NCBI GenBank assembly: GCA_001695595.3
Contig: MBPM02000027.1
Span: 558,001 to 622,000, forward strand
Length of the DNA: 64,000 nt
Reading direction: 5' to 3'
Source: Plasmopara viticola
Lineage: Eukaryota; Oomycota; Peronosporomycetes; Peronosporales; Peronosporaceae
The notes beneath the pieces were generated by a model. The model was not told the DNA's origin, searched no databases, and saw only the letters and a program-made list of their open reading frames with translations. Positions 11,300-24,600 of the stretch are shown piece after piece (the first letter of the stretch is position 1; each line of letters starts with the position of its first letter). A program made the translations under genes and the position numbers.

Positions 11300-12226
11300 C
11301 TAAAGCTTCGAGTCTGCGGCATTTTGAGGATAGTGGTTCTTGTACCAATGACGCGCAATGTCTTCACGCTTGCAGATCCAGACATTGTCAAAGCTCTGGA
11401 CATAGTCTAAGAAACGAACCAAAGCGGTGAATCGGCCCGGATGGCCCACGACGCGGCAGTGCAAACCAACCGACATCATCTTTGGTTGTCCAGCAATACC
11501 TTCTGCCAGCAAAACATCAAAAGCATCCTTCAGGTACGTGAAAAAGTGGTCTCCAATGTTAAAGCCTTGAAAAGACACAAACTTCATATCGTTGTTCGTA
11601 AGAGTGTATGGGATTACTAGATGAGGTCGTCCAAACTGTGTGTTCCAGTAAGGAAGGTCGTCGTTGTACGCATCCGAATCATACAAAAATCCTCCTTCCT
11701 CCACCACTAGACGACGAGTATTGACATTTGGTTTCCCTTGGTAAAAGCCCACTGGTCGTTTACCCAGTAGCTTTTCATGAACAGCTACTGTCTTGCGCAT
11801 ATGCTCGCGTTCCGTAGCTTCGTCAATGTTTTGAAAGTCAATCCAGCGGTAGCCGTGACTAGCGACCTCCCACTTGGCGTGTTTCATAGCCTGAGCAACA
11901 TGTGGGTTCTTCTCGAGCGCGAGGCCCACGGCAAAGACGGTGAGAGGCATTTGACGCGCTAAGAAGGCACGATGCAGTCGCCAGAAACCCACGCGACTGC
12001 CGTACTCGTACAAGGACTCCATGTTCATGTGGCGCTGGCCCATGTAAGGAACAGCACCCACTAAGTCTGACAGTAGATTCTCGGACGAGGCATCCCCGTT
12101 TAGTAGACAGTTTTCACCGCCTTCCTCATAATTAAGCACAAACTGCAGCGCTAGCTTCTTACCACCTGGCCACTTGTGGTCCAACCCGTGCGTACCGTAC
12201 CCCACAAAGTCACGAGACACAGCCAT
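11300..12226 (-). CDS. puuE: PuuE-type allantoinase (polysaccharide-deacetylase fold)
   Basis: Single-exon gene of 308 residues, the usual PuuE length, with ATG at 12226. The N-terminus contains FVGYGTHGLDHKWPGGKKLA, then ALQFVLNYEEGGENCLLNGD, and the middle has WEVASHGYRWIDFQNI, all typical of cofactor-independent allantoinases with the NodB-like fold. The family converts (S)-allantoin to allantoate in purine degradation and is unrelated to the metal-dependent amidohydrolase allantoinase of plants, animals and yeast. It is best known from bacteria and scattered eukaryotes. Its stop codon is 96 bp from the stop of the UVRAG-like gene (convergent pair). The sequence is intact, with no sign of decay. 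Family assignment is strong; exact substrate is by homology. Confidence 0.85.
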   Translation of the reverse strand: MAVSRDFVGYGTHGLDHKWPGGKKLALQFVLNYEEGGENCLLNGDASSENLLSDLVGAVPYMGQRHMNMESLYEYGSRVGFWRLHRAFLARQMPLTVFAVGLALEKNPHVAQAMKHAKWEVASHGYRWIDFQNIDEATEREHMRKTVAVHEKLLGKRPVGFYQGKPNVNTRRLVVEEGGFLYDSDAYNDDLPYWNTQFGRPHLVIPYTLTNNDMKFVSFQGFNIGDHFFTYLKDAFDVLLAEGIAGQPKMMSVGLHCRVVGHPGRFTALVRFLDYVQSFDNVWICKREDIARHWYKNHYPQNAADSKL

Positions 12227-13882
12227 TCCCGGTTGGCGGCAATTACACTACGTCGACGAACGAGTATTCATCTATCTGATTAGGCAGGTCTCTGGCAAAT
12301 GTGCTCCTACCGTGGCCCAACCCATATTACTCCGGTTACCGCATGACAAAACTGAATACGGTGGAAAGCACAGCTGCAGTGGCAAAAACTGGTAATGCAA
12401 GAGTGTTTGTATTGCTTTCTATTGTGAAAAAGATAAAAAGACGTTGCACGGCCTACATCAAGCACCTTGAACAAAGAAGACAAACATGCATGTAAGATAT
12501 GTTATAGTAGTTGTTATCCCTGCCTCGACGTGTGCAAAAGATTGCAAATTATTGACTGATTGTTTTGTACAGAATGTATCTATTTTGGTCCTACCGATAG
12601 TCATTATTTGCATTATATATATAATTCTGCAATTTATTCAGGCAAGGACTGGTACCAGTAGCGCCAAAAGCCACCAGTCTTTTTAAGACTTCTTCTAGCG
12701 GAAGGCCTGCTTGCCATAAATGCTTAGTTTTCTCCAGCGGCCCGTTTCATTCTCATTTTAGGTAAATGCAATCACGAGGATAAATATCATTGATCGCTCT
12801 TTGCAATCATACGAAAAATCGGTTTGGTCATAACAACGACCATAGAGGCAACAAAATTAACTGCTTGTCGGTCGGTCTTTTTCCGATGACCAAGCCAACC
12901 ACCAAAAAAATTGCTTCTGCACCCAATGTTGCATCCGTATTGTAGACGGCCTGTGCACCATAGGCGCACCTAAACCAAAAGGTGCACTTTCGCCTCGTAC
13001 AATGAATTACAAAAGAGGCTCGGCCGCCAAAGAGGCACTCGAAAAAATGCTTGAAGATCCCCTTACCTCCGCTTTGATGGATAGATCCCTCGCTCGGTTT
13101 TCAACAAATTCATCCGGTTTCGAGCGATGAAGATGTTCCAGGGAGCACTTGTGCCTGCTCAAAAACGTTCAGTCTACGAAGAACGGCTTCATCAGCCGGG
13201 TATTGGACTTAAGAAAAATCCTCGTGTATGGAGTTTCGGCGATTTTGGGGAGTTAAGTCCTGATTTATGACGCTTTGTAGAGCTGTATTTTTACCAGCGT
13301 TGGGAGTTAAGGAAAGAGTGTAGCTACATACGACATTCTACGTTACAAATTTTAAAGAGGGGGGATAGCACAAACGTATCGCCCTAGTCGCGGAAAAAAG
13401 TTTTTTTTCAGACATCAATAAGTCGGCAGAACTCGAAGGAGTGAATGGGTACATGGTCTGTCGCGGACACTTAATGAATACCGGTAGGTATTCCTATACC
13501 ATACCGTATTGTAGTTTACCTCACTAAAAGGTTGATGTTGAAGAAGAAAAATATGAGCCTCAGCTCACATTTTAAAGAGTGAGAGTCATATTTGGTCTTG
13601 GGACTTTAGACTGATGATAACACTTCATGTCTAGCATGTAGCAACACGCAACTCGCATTGGTTCTAAGTATGAAGAAAAGGTAAGTATCTTGAAGTCTCT
13701 CTTCCTCTCAACAAAAAATTTAGCAGCCTCGCTGTTTTAAAAGCCCTCGTAGACAGAATCTACCTGAGCTTGTAATGTAAATTCTCGTTGAGAATGACGC
13801 AGTGCACTGATTTGCCTTAGAGCACACAAGACGAACTTAAAAATTCTAGATGCTTTGGCTTGTAATCGTGAAGTAAACATAA
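12227..13882. other. Intergenic, no supported gene
   Basis: Short open frames only. A plus-strand stretch starting at the ATG near 13002 reads KEALEKMLEDPLTSALMDRS and then stops near 13128. It may be a relic of a repeat, but I do not recognise it. Confidence 0.4.
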
Positions 13883-14004
13883 CGCCGCGATCAATGAAGT
13901 TTAGGAACGAACATTGCTTAAAAAAGATGTGAATTTTTTTTGTCGCCGCGATCAATGAATTTTAGGAACGTACATCGCCTAAAAAAGATGCGGTTTTGTT
14001 TTGT
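13883..14004. repeat. 61-bp tandem duplication
   Basis: Two adjacent copies, starting at 13883 and 13944, both begin cgccgcgatcaatgaa and run through ttaggaacg, aaaaaagatg and a T-rich end. They differ at only a few positions. The location is inside the repeat-rich segment, with no gene nearby. Confidence 0.85.
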
Positions 14005-16899
14005 CAGGAAAATACAAAGTCGCTAGCATCGTCGACGTATCCAATCGAAATTACTCCACAAGACAGTCGAATCGATCGCGCACTAGAATTTATATAGACT
14101 ATGCTTTGAAAAAGATAGACGCCTCCTACTGTGCTGAGTATCGAGGGACGTCATCTTGGGTTGAGCAGACCTTTCCCTTAAGCCACTTTTGTGGGCCCAC
14201 CCCTTCTTTGGCCATATGGTTTCCAACAAAAGCTGTCTTCCAACTCACCTTATCTCGCCTGGTGGTCATTGCTGAAAAACTCTAAAGTAGGATCGGTCCC
14301 ATGCTGCGCGCATAATGGAGGAGCCTATACCAAAAAACTCTAACCCAAAGAATTGTGTTGCTCATATAAAATTAGGATACCTAGCAAGTCAGAGATGACG
14401 TCCACGCAGAAGTCTAATACGAAGCGCCTCGCCATTACCAAGCTTACTGACGCCTCGACGACGTCTTTTCAGCCCGCCTTCCTCCACTGTTCGCCGACAT
14501 GCATCTTTCCTTAAAATTAGTTAAGACAAGAGGGCCCACCTTTACACAGCCGCGTATCCAGAGGGCCTGTGCAAAGCTGGCTCGTTTTCGAAATGGTCCT
14601 GACAGTGTTACATTGGGCAATCCCGTTCCTCGTCCTTAAATGATTACCAAGATGAACCCTAGCGCGATTGCTGCTTCTATATCAAGTTCTTAATGTTCTG
14701 ACGAGTATCTACCAGGTTAGTCTCTAATTAGAGACGGACACATCGCCACTTGCGACTGAGTCGACTGGTGGTACGACTACGACCACCAGTAGACCAAAGA
14801 CCTCTCCGACCACCGTGAATATATGGCTGCGTGACAGTGTAATCCAAGCTTTTAAAGCGCTAAACATAATTGCTGGACACTACCAGTTCATTAGCTATGC
14901 GCATCAGGAACTATCCGCTATGAAATCAGCATCGCCCCTCAAACCGGTTCCGGCATCATCAAGACCAAGAAATTTCTACGTTGGGTTTCAAACGATTAGG
15001 AAAAACTCTCGCTTGTCTTAATTAGACTTAAATTGCTTGACGTAAATATTTTTCATGGCTTGGACAAAGGAGCACTTTCTATCTTTGACTGCAAGCTCCA
15101 CCGAGCCTATTTTATGGAACTGCATTGCAAGTAAAAGGCATGGATGCTTCAATTTAAATGCACGACGACGGCAGATGGATCGGTCTCACAGACGCCAAGA
15201 AATGTCCTTAACATGTGCACGGTATTTACCGCATCGAAGTCTTTCCTTATCTATTTCAGAATTACATGGACCTTCAACTTCATCGCGAAGTCAGACCCGA
15301 GAGTAAAATCCGTAGATGTCAACCCTAAGAGCAGGTGACGAACGATGTGGATCTCGACTAAATGATGCGTGCCTTGAAAAGAATCTCTCCCCGAACCTTC
15401 CTCCTCTGGTCCCTCGCGTGGTGAATACGCTCATGTGCATCGACATTATTTGGTCGAAAATGACACAGTTGTGGAGTTTACGAAGGCAAGGCCTTCGGCG
15501 GTTTTGAACGCACTGCTGCTTGTATCTTCTTTTCTTAATTTTTATACGAAATTTCACCGCTTCCGCGCCAAGAAATAAACATGCGATGGTTAAAAATTTT
15601 ACAGAATTCTATTTAATTCTTAATTGCAGGCAAGTATCAATCCCTTTCGGCAAAAAAGTTAACAACTCTTGACGGAGGAACTACGCACAACACAAATCTG
15701 ACGGCTTGCTGCCAAGAAATTGCGTAACACTATTTTCGATGAGGTGGGTCTACCTGAGAAAATATGTGTATAGCAATAAGTATAAGCCGCAAGGACTGTC
15801 TTCCGATTTTTTTGCGTTGTTGCTCGACGATAGATATGCGCTATTTATCTCAGGATCTTATCTTCTTTTTCCCAACTTAATCGTCCGAGATATCTCGACG
15901 GTTATAACACTTCTGGTCCTTGATAAAGCTACTATGACAAATTTTCTTCAAATCCAATAGACTAAACCACAAACTCTTCAAGACCTCTAAAAAAGGATTG
16001 TGTGAGCGTTTTGACGTATTTTAGACAGACTAAATTACCACTATTTTTTTCAATGCGGCAAACCAAGAAATTGGTTTGCTCTGAAGGTCGATGGACGAGC
16101 TTTTGGAAGGGCACTTCCTTCATGTGCCTCTATCAAGGCAACGTTTCTCATATCGGATCGCTAAAGCGTTAGTTGATGCAGGATTCTTGCTACCAAGCTT
16201 TGTGTGCCGTGTGAGGTCTCAATATTTCAAAGAGAGTGTAAATTGTGCAGTTTCTCCAAGGTAGAGGACTTGTTTGGATGAGGTGGACCGGAACCTTCTC
16301 TCTAATGAGGCGTATGAGCAGATTTGTGTTTTGTGTAAGGGGCTAAAAAGGCGACGTGAAATATCGAGTTATATTCTTAAGTGTCGCAAAATCGCAGCGT
16401 CATGGCCACCGCGCGGTCTAGTCTCTACGTATCTCATCCATGCTGGTTCTGATGAACAGGCAAGTTACAGGCCGGCGCTTGAGATTCAGCGGATGCTTAG
16501 CTTGATGTATACCTGCAATGCATACAATAAAAAAGGATCAGGTGCTCAAAGGTTAAGAAAGCCAACTTCCCACAATCTGATGTTTAGTTGAGATACGTTA
16601 ACGACCAGAAGGATTGAAGCGACCGAATGAAGGAGACATTTGTCATGTTGGACATTTGTCGTGACAAAACTTGAAGAGAAATTGAATAACATGGGTCTCA
16701 GCCTAAAAAGCTTCGTGTTCCTTATGACATATCTTGCAAGGTCGGCATGTTGATTTACGCGGCAAACTTGGAGGGTTTATCACTTCAAGAATTAAGCGCA
16801 TACTTTAAGTATCATTGCTTTATGCATACTAGTAGAAATTGCAGCGGTATATGTTAAAGATGGATACATACGATACGCTATCGCATCACTGAATGCGCG
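14005..16899. other. Degenerate retroelement-like sequence
   Basis: Several stretches look like decayed coding sequence on the plus strand, for example 14760-15020 (Thr/Ser-rich, then NIWLRDSVIQAFKALNIIAG) and 15040-15560, where pieces such as RGEYAHVHRHYLVENDTVVE appear only after frame changes. Stops and shifts are frequent. They are probably remnants of oomycete retrotransposon proteins, but no catalytic motif allows a family call. Confidence 0.4.
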
Positions 16900-19800
16900 G
16901 ATATGACGACGCTTGGTAAATACGAGTGCATTGATAGCTAGTCGTTGGTTAGATTTAATCAGCAAGCAAAGTGTAGTAGGCCCAGGAAAAGAACGTAAGA
17001 ACCTTCGAGAAAGACCAAAAAGGACAGGCTAAGACCTAGCTCACGTTTGCGAGCTAAAAACCAATTAGTATTCAGCTCACCCATAAATGCGCACACCTCG
17101 TTATGAGCCTAATTAGTGGCTTCGACGGCATATCTAGCGCACCAGCACCTGTCAGCTTTGACGACAGCCATGATAGGGCCTCGGCGTCTCCAGCAGGAAT
17201 ACAATGTGGATCGACTGCCCATATATCGAGCGAGAACATTATCGCTCGAACACCGTCGATCCTCGTCGACCTTATAGCACGGAAAAAGGTCTTGTAGTTG
17301 AAGGGCAAACAAGACAAGCAAACTCTAGGGCACAGGAGTCCAATATACCCGCTCTGCGCTTGTTAACACTCGCGATGGTGCACCGATGCACATCGATGTC
17401 TTCGAACAATCACCAATTTGTCCAAACAGCACATAAAATCGCTCAAGCTTACCACAGCATGGCGGACGCCAAGGTGCGGCATTAGAACAATGGCGAGAAC
17501 CACAAGTACCACCACGTATGCATGTGCCACACTCAGAGATTGAGTATTTGGTGGAGCAAGCTCACGCGTGCCTAATGAAAACGAACGCACAGCAAGCAAT
17601 GCGAGTACCGGACGAGAGCCAACGAGGATTGACGATCCGCAAATTCAATGGATTCGAGCTCAGTCGAGACTTTGACTCCAATTTTCTGGATTGAGTGGCG
17701 CGTTTATGCGTCGGAGTTTGTCCGCTTAAGCTGCATGCACTTCGAATGTTCCGAAGACGTAAGAAATGACCTACTTGGCCACTACCTGAGTGGCACCGCT
17801 GTGCGTTATTACAACAAGCAGATTGATTCGTAATGATGCCAGTCTTCTACAGTCGCGCACGTCATGGAGCGGCTGCATCAGATGTCAAGACTACTAGAAC
17901 TGCGTCACACTAGATGAAGCTATTCATGGCAAAAAGAAATCCCTAAGCAATCCTGTTTCGAGCATGGTCTAATTTTGATGGTAGTGAGCGATGCGTGTGG
18001 TGGCGCCAACGCGCAGGTGCTTGAAAACATGGTGAACCTTTGCGTCAAGTAAGCTGCACACGGTACTGATGATCAAGTACGATGCAAATCGAGTCAAATT
18101 TCTAGCTCAGGCTAGAGATCTAGCAAATTTTGCACAATCCGTTGAGCTGAACACGCCTCGTTTGGCAAAGACGTCGTGTCACATGCATTTAAGATCAAGC
18201 AAAGCGCTTATACGCGCAAGTGTTGTGGAGACAGACACGGTCAGTCTGTTCTGAGGAAAGGTCACACTCACAGGAAACGATGGCGTCGAGGGACTTTGGC
18301 GGATCAACGCCAAGATCAAGGACGTCGTCTACTATACGCTACAACACGAGCCAGAACAATTTGAAAACTCTGGATAGCGAGTGTAATAGACGTCTTGTCA
18401 ACGAAGAGGCACTTTTCGATCACATATGTGCGACGATTAGTGCAATGTTGTCGACAAAAAAAGTAACGCCCTACTATGGTCAGAAGTTTGTTGTTTTGCG
18501 TGATGGCGTGTGGGAAAGCAGGCGTTAATATGGTTGACCAAAGTCATTCTACGCCTTTGCTGACTCACAATATCGTGTCTTATGGCAAGCTTGAGCGAAT
18601 CCAAATACGAGCCCGAATACGAGCATTAAAGGCGGGTGCTCATTTTCCTCACTACCGATAACGTACAACAACTTTTTCCAATCATTTCTATATTCTTCAT
18701 GTTTAATCAAGGTTTACTTGACTTTCCAGAGAGCGCTGAGAAGTCCAGCAAGAATGACCCAGCAAAGCGACTCCAATTTCAAGACATCGTCAATAGAGTC
18801 AAACAATTGACCTCGACGGCGCTCAAATTCACGAGCGTCGACTCCGCAATCTGTGGCAAGTGCCGATGACCAAGCAGATTTAACCGCTTAGGCTAATGTA
18901 ACTCCCTTTGCAGCAACAGAACAAGACACACAGACAATGCAGCAGCTCCTGTTGAATATCGCTGTTATATCCGAAACGAAGGAGGATTATCCACAAATTC
19001 CTTTCAAATTTCCAGAACTTGGTGTCTCAAATTAAATTAGAAGTCAGTGAATTAGAAAAGTGGTTGTATTTCAGAATGAATTACGAAAAGAGACAGCGAA
19101 GAATGTCAAGGGCAAACTCCGATTTCTCTTCGGGAGGCCATTCGAAGTGCCTCGAACTTCGAGTTTGCCCATTACTCGGGAAGACCGAAGCGCGTATTGA
19201 CCGAGTCGTTTAAGACGGTGCCTATAAAATCAAGCAATATTGTGAATGAGTCACGACATCTAAAACTAAAGCGTTTGTTAAAAGACAAAAACGACAACAG
19301 GACTAATTCAGTTACATAGAACAGTTATGGTGTTGTCGGGTACATATCGCCGCACTATACCGCTACTTGATTTTAGAGAGCAAAATCTTATTTCTAGTGG
19401 TGCAGTATGTGCTATTCTCAATGCAGGAACTCAGGCATTCCAAAGCCGTTAGTCAAGAGAAATACGTCATTGTTTTTATTGACAATGGATGTAGTCATTG
19501 TTTTGTGTAGCTGAAGACGACATGAGCTCGCAGTGGCCGAGCGTGAGATGATGCAAATCGACCTTGATTTCGTTACCGCCTCTGACTGAGTGTGCACATG
19601 TATTTGCAAATATCTAATTTTCCGTCAAAAATCAGGGACGCTCCAAGTCATGCCTGAGAATAAGGACTTTATCTTCCGCATGATTTAGGTTCGTGAGTAA
19701 AATCTAGATATCAAGTAGACTATGATTTGCACCACTCCTCGTATCGAAACGTAGCACGACGAGGTAGTTCCGCTAAGCCCGCAGAATCAATTTTGACGAG

Positions 19801-22100
19801 ATGGACAGCTGAACAACGTAAAGCTTTCAGAAATCAAAACCATGAAGTTTTCAGCTTCTTTCGGTAACAAGATCATTATGGCCGTCGAGAAATGAAGCAG
19901 CGAATTTCTGCTCGTCAGTTCTTGAGAATGTTGCATCATGGCAAAAAAACTGAAGCTGTCTTTGTCGTCAACACGCATGTTTTGCATAGGCTGAGTGCTT
20001 TAATAATCAAGGATAAAAAAAATCAAAGACACTGCGGTGTCTGAAACGCTACGCAAGTATGCGGACTTAGTATATCGCACAGAGTTTTCTAGCAAGACAG
20101 CTCCAGTACGGGAACAATTTGAGCACAAAATTTGCCAAGGCTGGAATAGAGACGATTTTGTCAAACAATGGTGCCAGAGCCATGAAATGCAGAGGACAAT
20201 TCAGAAATGAACCATAGAGATGGTTTAATCAGGCATCATCTCATCGTATACGTCTGCCTTTTTGGAAGCCTGTAGACTGGTGCATTGTGCACGATGATCG
20301 TCAGCTAAATGTAGCGACAAGCTTGCCGGCGATACCGATTTAGCATAAGGAAGACATCCCTGAGGGCAAGTCCGGAAGTCGCGAATTTTCGTGCATGGAT
20401 CAAATGCAGGGTCAATATCAGAATAACTTGCGTGGATTGGATTTCTCGTTTACCGCTTTCTCGACCCCAGACAGTCTACTTGAGTATCTAGTCACTCGCA
20501 TAGGACTAAGCTTAGTCACTTCAAATCGGCTTTTGCAGAGAATTTTTTGCAAAATGAGGAATGTGATGTAAAATTATTTTGACGACACCCGCGTGTTTGC
20601 ACAAAGTGCACATGTCGCAGACCACCTTACGGCTTATCACCGTATATATTTACGGCGTGAAGACAAGCAACATCACTCCAAGTTGGCGAAAAATGACAGG
20701 ATTGCGTGGATGAGATAACATGCCTAAGACACTTTGTCGAACGCAAAGACTTTGTCTTGGTCACAGACCATTCTGTGACGATCTTAGCTTTGTTGGGATC
20801 ATTTCGGACGCCTTTCCGTTTGGAAAAAATGCAGTGTTTCTAAGGCATAACAGTTCATGTTCCCAGGACTTTGCGCATTTTGCAGGACCACTCCACGATA
20901 ATAATAAGAAAAAAACGCTCTCGAGAAGCGATGAAGCTCTCGGACGATCAACTGCGCTGCTTTTCCAAATTCAGGTGTCGCTTGACGCTTCCACCTGCTC
21001 TCAGTCTTCCGGCCTTCTCAAACCATGCCAGATTCAAAAGGATGCCCCGAGCTTTGCGATCAGGATGGCCAAAAGCGGCATACACGACATACAGACAAAC
21101 ACGGTCAAAATGGATCACGAAAGTATCGAGATTATTCTGACGCAGAAGGATACAAACCGCAGGGTAGCTCGATGCTTCAATAAGCTTGCTTAGTATCAGT
21201 CTTTGTTCTAGTGGACAACAAGAGTAATTAATACCCTGGCTAATGCATTCTCACGCAATCCGATATTCGAGAGTAAAGCTGCCCAGTTTAGATTGCAAAA
21301 ATTACTGGAAGCGGCCATGAATTGCGAGATTTCAGCGACAATCGAGATAAACAAGGTTTCAGTTGATTTATCCCCAGCGACACTCCATGCGTGAATTAGA
21401 TACCTGCAGTATATCATCAAGAAGCTAGGAAAGGAGATGATGTGCCCAAGTACTCAATGCAAGATAGCGTCTTGTAATTTTAAACAGAAGAAGATGAGAC
21501 GGTCAGAATTGTATATTTCAGATGATGAAAGTCTGAAGAATTGCGTCATCTGTACAAACCAAGATTCTGTATCGGCGGTGCAACCAAGATTTTGCAAGAC
21601 CTATCTATCCTTACGTTAAAATTCTACTAGCTAACGATTACATATTACGTCCGGCGCTATGTCAAGACTCACAAAACTTGTCAGCACTACAAGGCAAGGA
21701 AGAATTAACCGCTAAAATTACTTCAGTCTCTGGATGTTCCGAGGGGCATATGGGTCGACACTCTGATGGACTTCATTGTCTTTACTGCACACCAAAAGTT
21801 GTTATTTATATATCATCATGGTGATTGTTGATCACGTAACAGAAAGAGTCATGTTCATCGCTTCGAAGACAACGAATGATACCGCAAGATCGCGGAGGTC
21901 TTTTTAAGGAAGTATATAGAGAACCTTTATCATTCGAGGGCAAAACACATTGAAGCCCGCCTCAATTTTTCAAACGTTTTGCCCGTTGTAATATCCTAGA
22001 GATGCGCTACGTCCACAATAAGCCTATGCGCGCGGGCCTATTGATCACGTTAGAAGATCAGCACAAACTCGCCGAGCTTTGCACTCGCTGAAAAAATTGT
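16900..22100 (+). mobile_element. Degenerate Ty3/gypsy retrotransposon (gag-pol relic)
   Basis: Pieces follow the gypsy order on the plus strand but are broken by many stops and frameshifts. A gag-like segment runs from about 17480 to 18050 and includes RGLTIRKFNGFEL and LLGHYLSGTAVRYYNKQIDS. An RT-connection/RNase H segment lies near 20870-21130, with FSKFRCRLTLPPALSLPAFS. An integrase core follows near 21720-22000: a translation around 21760 reads DTLMDFIVFT, then IIMVIVDHVTERVMFIASKT, the typical DFIxxLP...VIVDRLTKxxHF region. No protease motif or intact LTR pair could be assigned, so the boundaries are approximate. The element cannot encode a working polyprotein. Confidence 0.7.
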
Positions 22101-22389
22101 GACGTGATCGCGAGGATCATCTATTATCTGACTGACGGCAGATTGATTGTCAACATGCATCTCCATGAAAAGAGGCAAGGACGATCCCACTTTCATCAAT
22201 ATCTCTTCTCATCTGAACACTCCCAAGCCTTATTCGACAATGCAACAAATTCGGCCTTTATTGTCGAGAGCGAAGCACCTCCTTGCTTCTTTCTCACTGG
22301 CATACCATTAAGTAGCACCATCCTTCCAGTAAGTGACTTTTTCATTCTCTCGTCTTTAGCGAAATCGGCATTACTGTAGAACTCGGGTG

Positions 22390-23560
22390 TAACTGCATTC
22401 TTGCCCTGGTATTGGTGTGCATCTCGAGTCGCAAGTGCGAGGTATCGTGCAATCCTTTAAGCAAAGTACCGGTCTTGCTCCCGAGGCTCATGAGTTTGCC
22501 GTGCTACCTTGGGCAATACAAACGTGAATTCATGTCGTGTGCTTTGAGCCCCCTACAAGAGACGTCTTACAAGGGACAAACGTGACTTGATTGCCGGTTT
22601 GTCAGGATTTGCAACCTATGAAAGCAGGATACTCTCTGGTCTTGCTTATTTGTAAAAGCCATCACTGATTGAATCACATGTTGGATTTGCCGACTCCGGT
22701 CCGTGATTCTCAAGCAATTCCAAACAATTCACTGATTGCCTCCTCCAGATTTAAGACATACGCATGCGAGTTAAGAGTCTTCACTTGAATCCCGAAAATT
22801 TTTGATATCGCCCCAAATTCTTGGTCTGGAGTGATCTCTCATTGTCATGAAAAACCAATCGACGCCCGTAGCCGTTATCACCGTAACGAGAAGGTTATCA
22901 ACGTAGACACTCACAGCAATTATCTTGTTCATGTCGCTCTTGTAGTACAGTTACATGTCACTAACGCACTGATTAAATTCGTCTTCGAAAGTCTCGTTTG
23001 CAACAGCTGACACCATAGTTGTCCTTCCTGCTTAAGCCCGTACAAACTCTTCCTTAGCTCGAGTGCGACATCACTTGCGCTGGGTACTCCAAGTGCCCTG
23101 AGATTCTCATCCGTAATCCGCATGCCGCTTGGTACGTGCAATTTCAGATGCTCTTCTTTGTCAGCCTTGACGTAGATAATCGGGATTTCGACATATTTTT
23201 CAACATCTCCCCTTGCGGTCGCATGTCCCAGAACCACTTTAATTGTTAACATGTCCGAGCGGCAAAGGTAAGCAAGTAGTCGACACCGAAGGTTTGCTCA
23301 TTTCTGCAGGCGACAAGTCGCGCCTTGAAACTCCTCATTGCACCATTTGCATTTGTTTTTGTGTTGAACATCCACTTACTGCAAAAATGTTCGCAGTGCT
23401 TGTTTGCATGACAACTTCCACGCTTTTTGTATTAATGGATAGAGTGTTACGTTCTTGTCCTGCAATTGAAGTTCAATTTAATTATCAGCGTCAATCTGTT
23501 GCTTTTTGTAGGCGCATGGGCTAGAATAGCAGAGATCGCGCATTCCGACAGTTTCTTTAT
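22390..23560 (-). mobile_element. Degenerate Ty1/copia reverse-transcriptase fragment
   Basis: A minus-strand open frame at 22929-23252 contains TIKVVLGHATARGDV, YVKADKEEHLKLHVPSGM and VALELRKSLYGLKQEGQLWC. The LxKSLYGLKQxxxxW block is the hallmark of Ty1/copia reverse transcriptase. Sequence on both sides continues the same strand with stops and shifts. It lies opposite in orientation to the neighbouring gypsy relic. No LTRs were identified, so the ends are approximate. Confidence 0.75.
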
Positions 23561-24600
23561 AAATTGAAATTGGGTCTATTTAATTTTGGCGGGTGATGCT
23601 CTCATAAATTAATCGAATAAACTAACAACTGAACGTTAAATATGTGCTGAAAAACTACCTCTTGTTATCTAGTACTTCGCTATATGTGGCTTGTACCAAT
23701 AAGCACAAGATGGCTCGCTCTTCACTATGTGATCGCAAGCACCCTCGCATAGTAACACTTGACTAAGAAGTGTCACCATGTAACAATGTCGCGAAGGATG
23801 CTGAATTGAAGGTCGGTCGTTGGACGAGGCTTGGCTGGTGAGCGGGGCGAAGACAGTAAAAAGAAGGAGTATTAGTTGTTCATAGCAAATGAAGAAGTGA
23901 TATCAGATGGAGAGCAAATTTAAATTCTTGTCTTGCTACAGCCTAAGTGGTGGCTCTCAGCTACCGACTGCTTCCATCCTAAAGACGTTATTCTTCATTT
24001 TTCCATCAAGCTCTTTACACATCCTGCATTTTTTTTAGCCAATAAAGTCTCTGGACTTCCAATGAGTGTGAGACATCCAGACGTCTTAAATTATGTATTC
24101 GCCTATTCCTATGGATAGTATCAACGCGTTTGTACTTCGGGAATATGTGAGTTTATGGCGTAATAGCCGTTTGACGACAAACTTGCATTTACGTCACGTT
24201 GCTACTCACCGAAGTGTTCAAAAAAAGGAATTCGATTTGCCGATCAGCAACACGATTTTTATCTTCAATTTGCTATTAATGTGAATGCTTACCCGCATCA
24301 TAAACACCTCGACTCCTTCAACGCCATAAGATCGTCTTGATCTTTGCCTAGGACCTTGTTGTTTCTCGAAACGAGTCGTCCGTATCTCTAATTGTAGATG
24401 CAGACTTAAATACTGTTAGCCTTGTTCACAGACTCAAGTGATTTGACAGCCCCACCTGCTTTATAAGCAATTTCTGGCTTGCCACCGGATTGCCTGCAGG
24501 TACGTCTTGAAGGTTAGACAGAATTGCTTTGAAAACAAAATAATGCCACCTCAAATTAACGTCATGCATGACTAGAAAACGCGATCGTCTAGAAATTTAA
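23561..24600. other. Intergenic, nothing recognised
   Basis: AT-rich sequence between the copia fragment and the tRNA-like element. Short open frames lack any motif. Confidence 0.4.
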
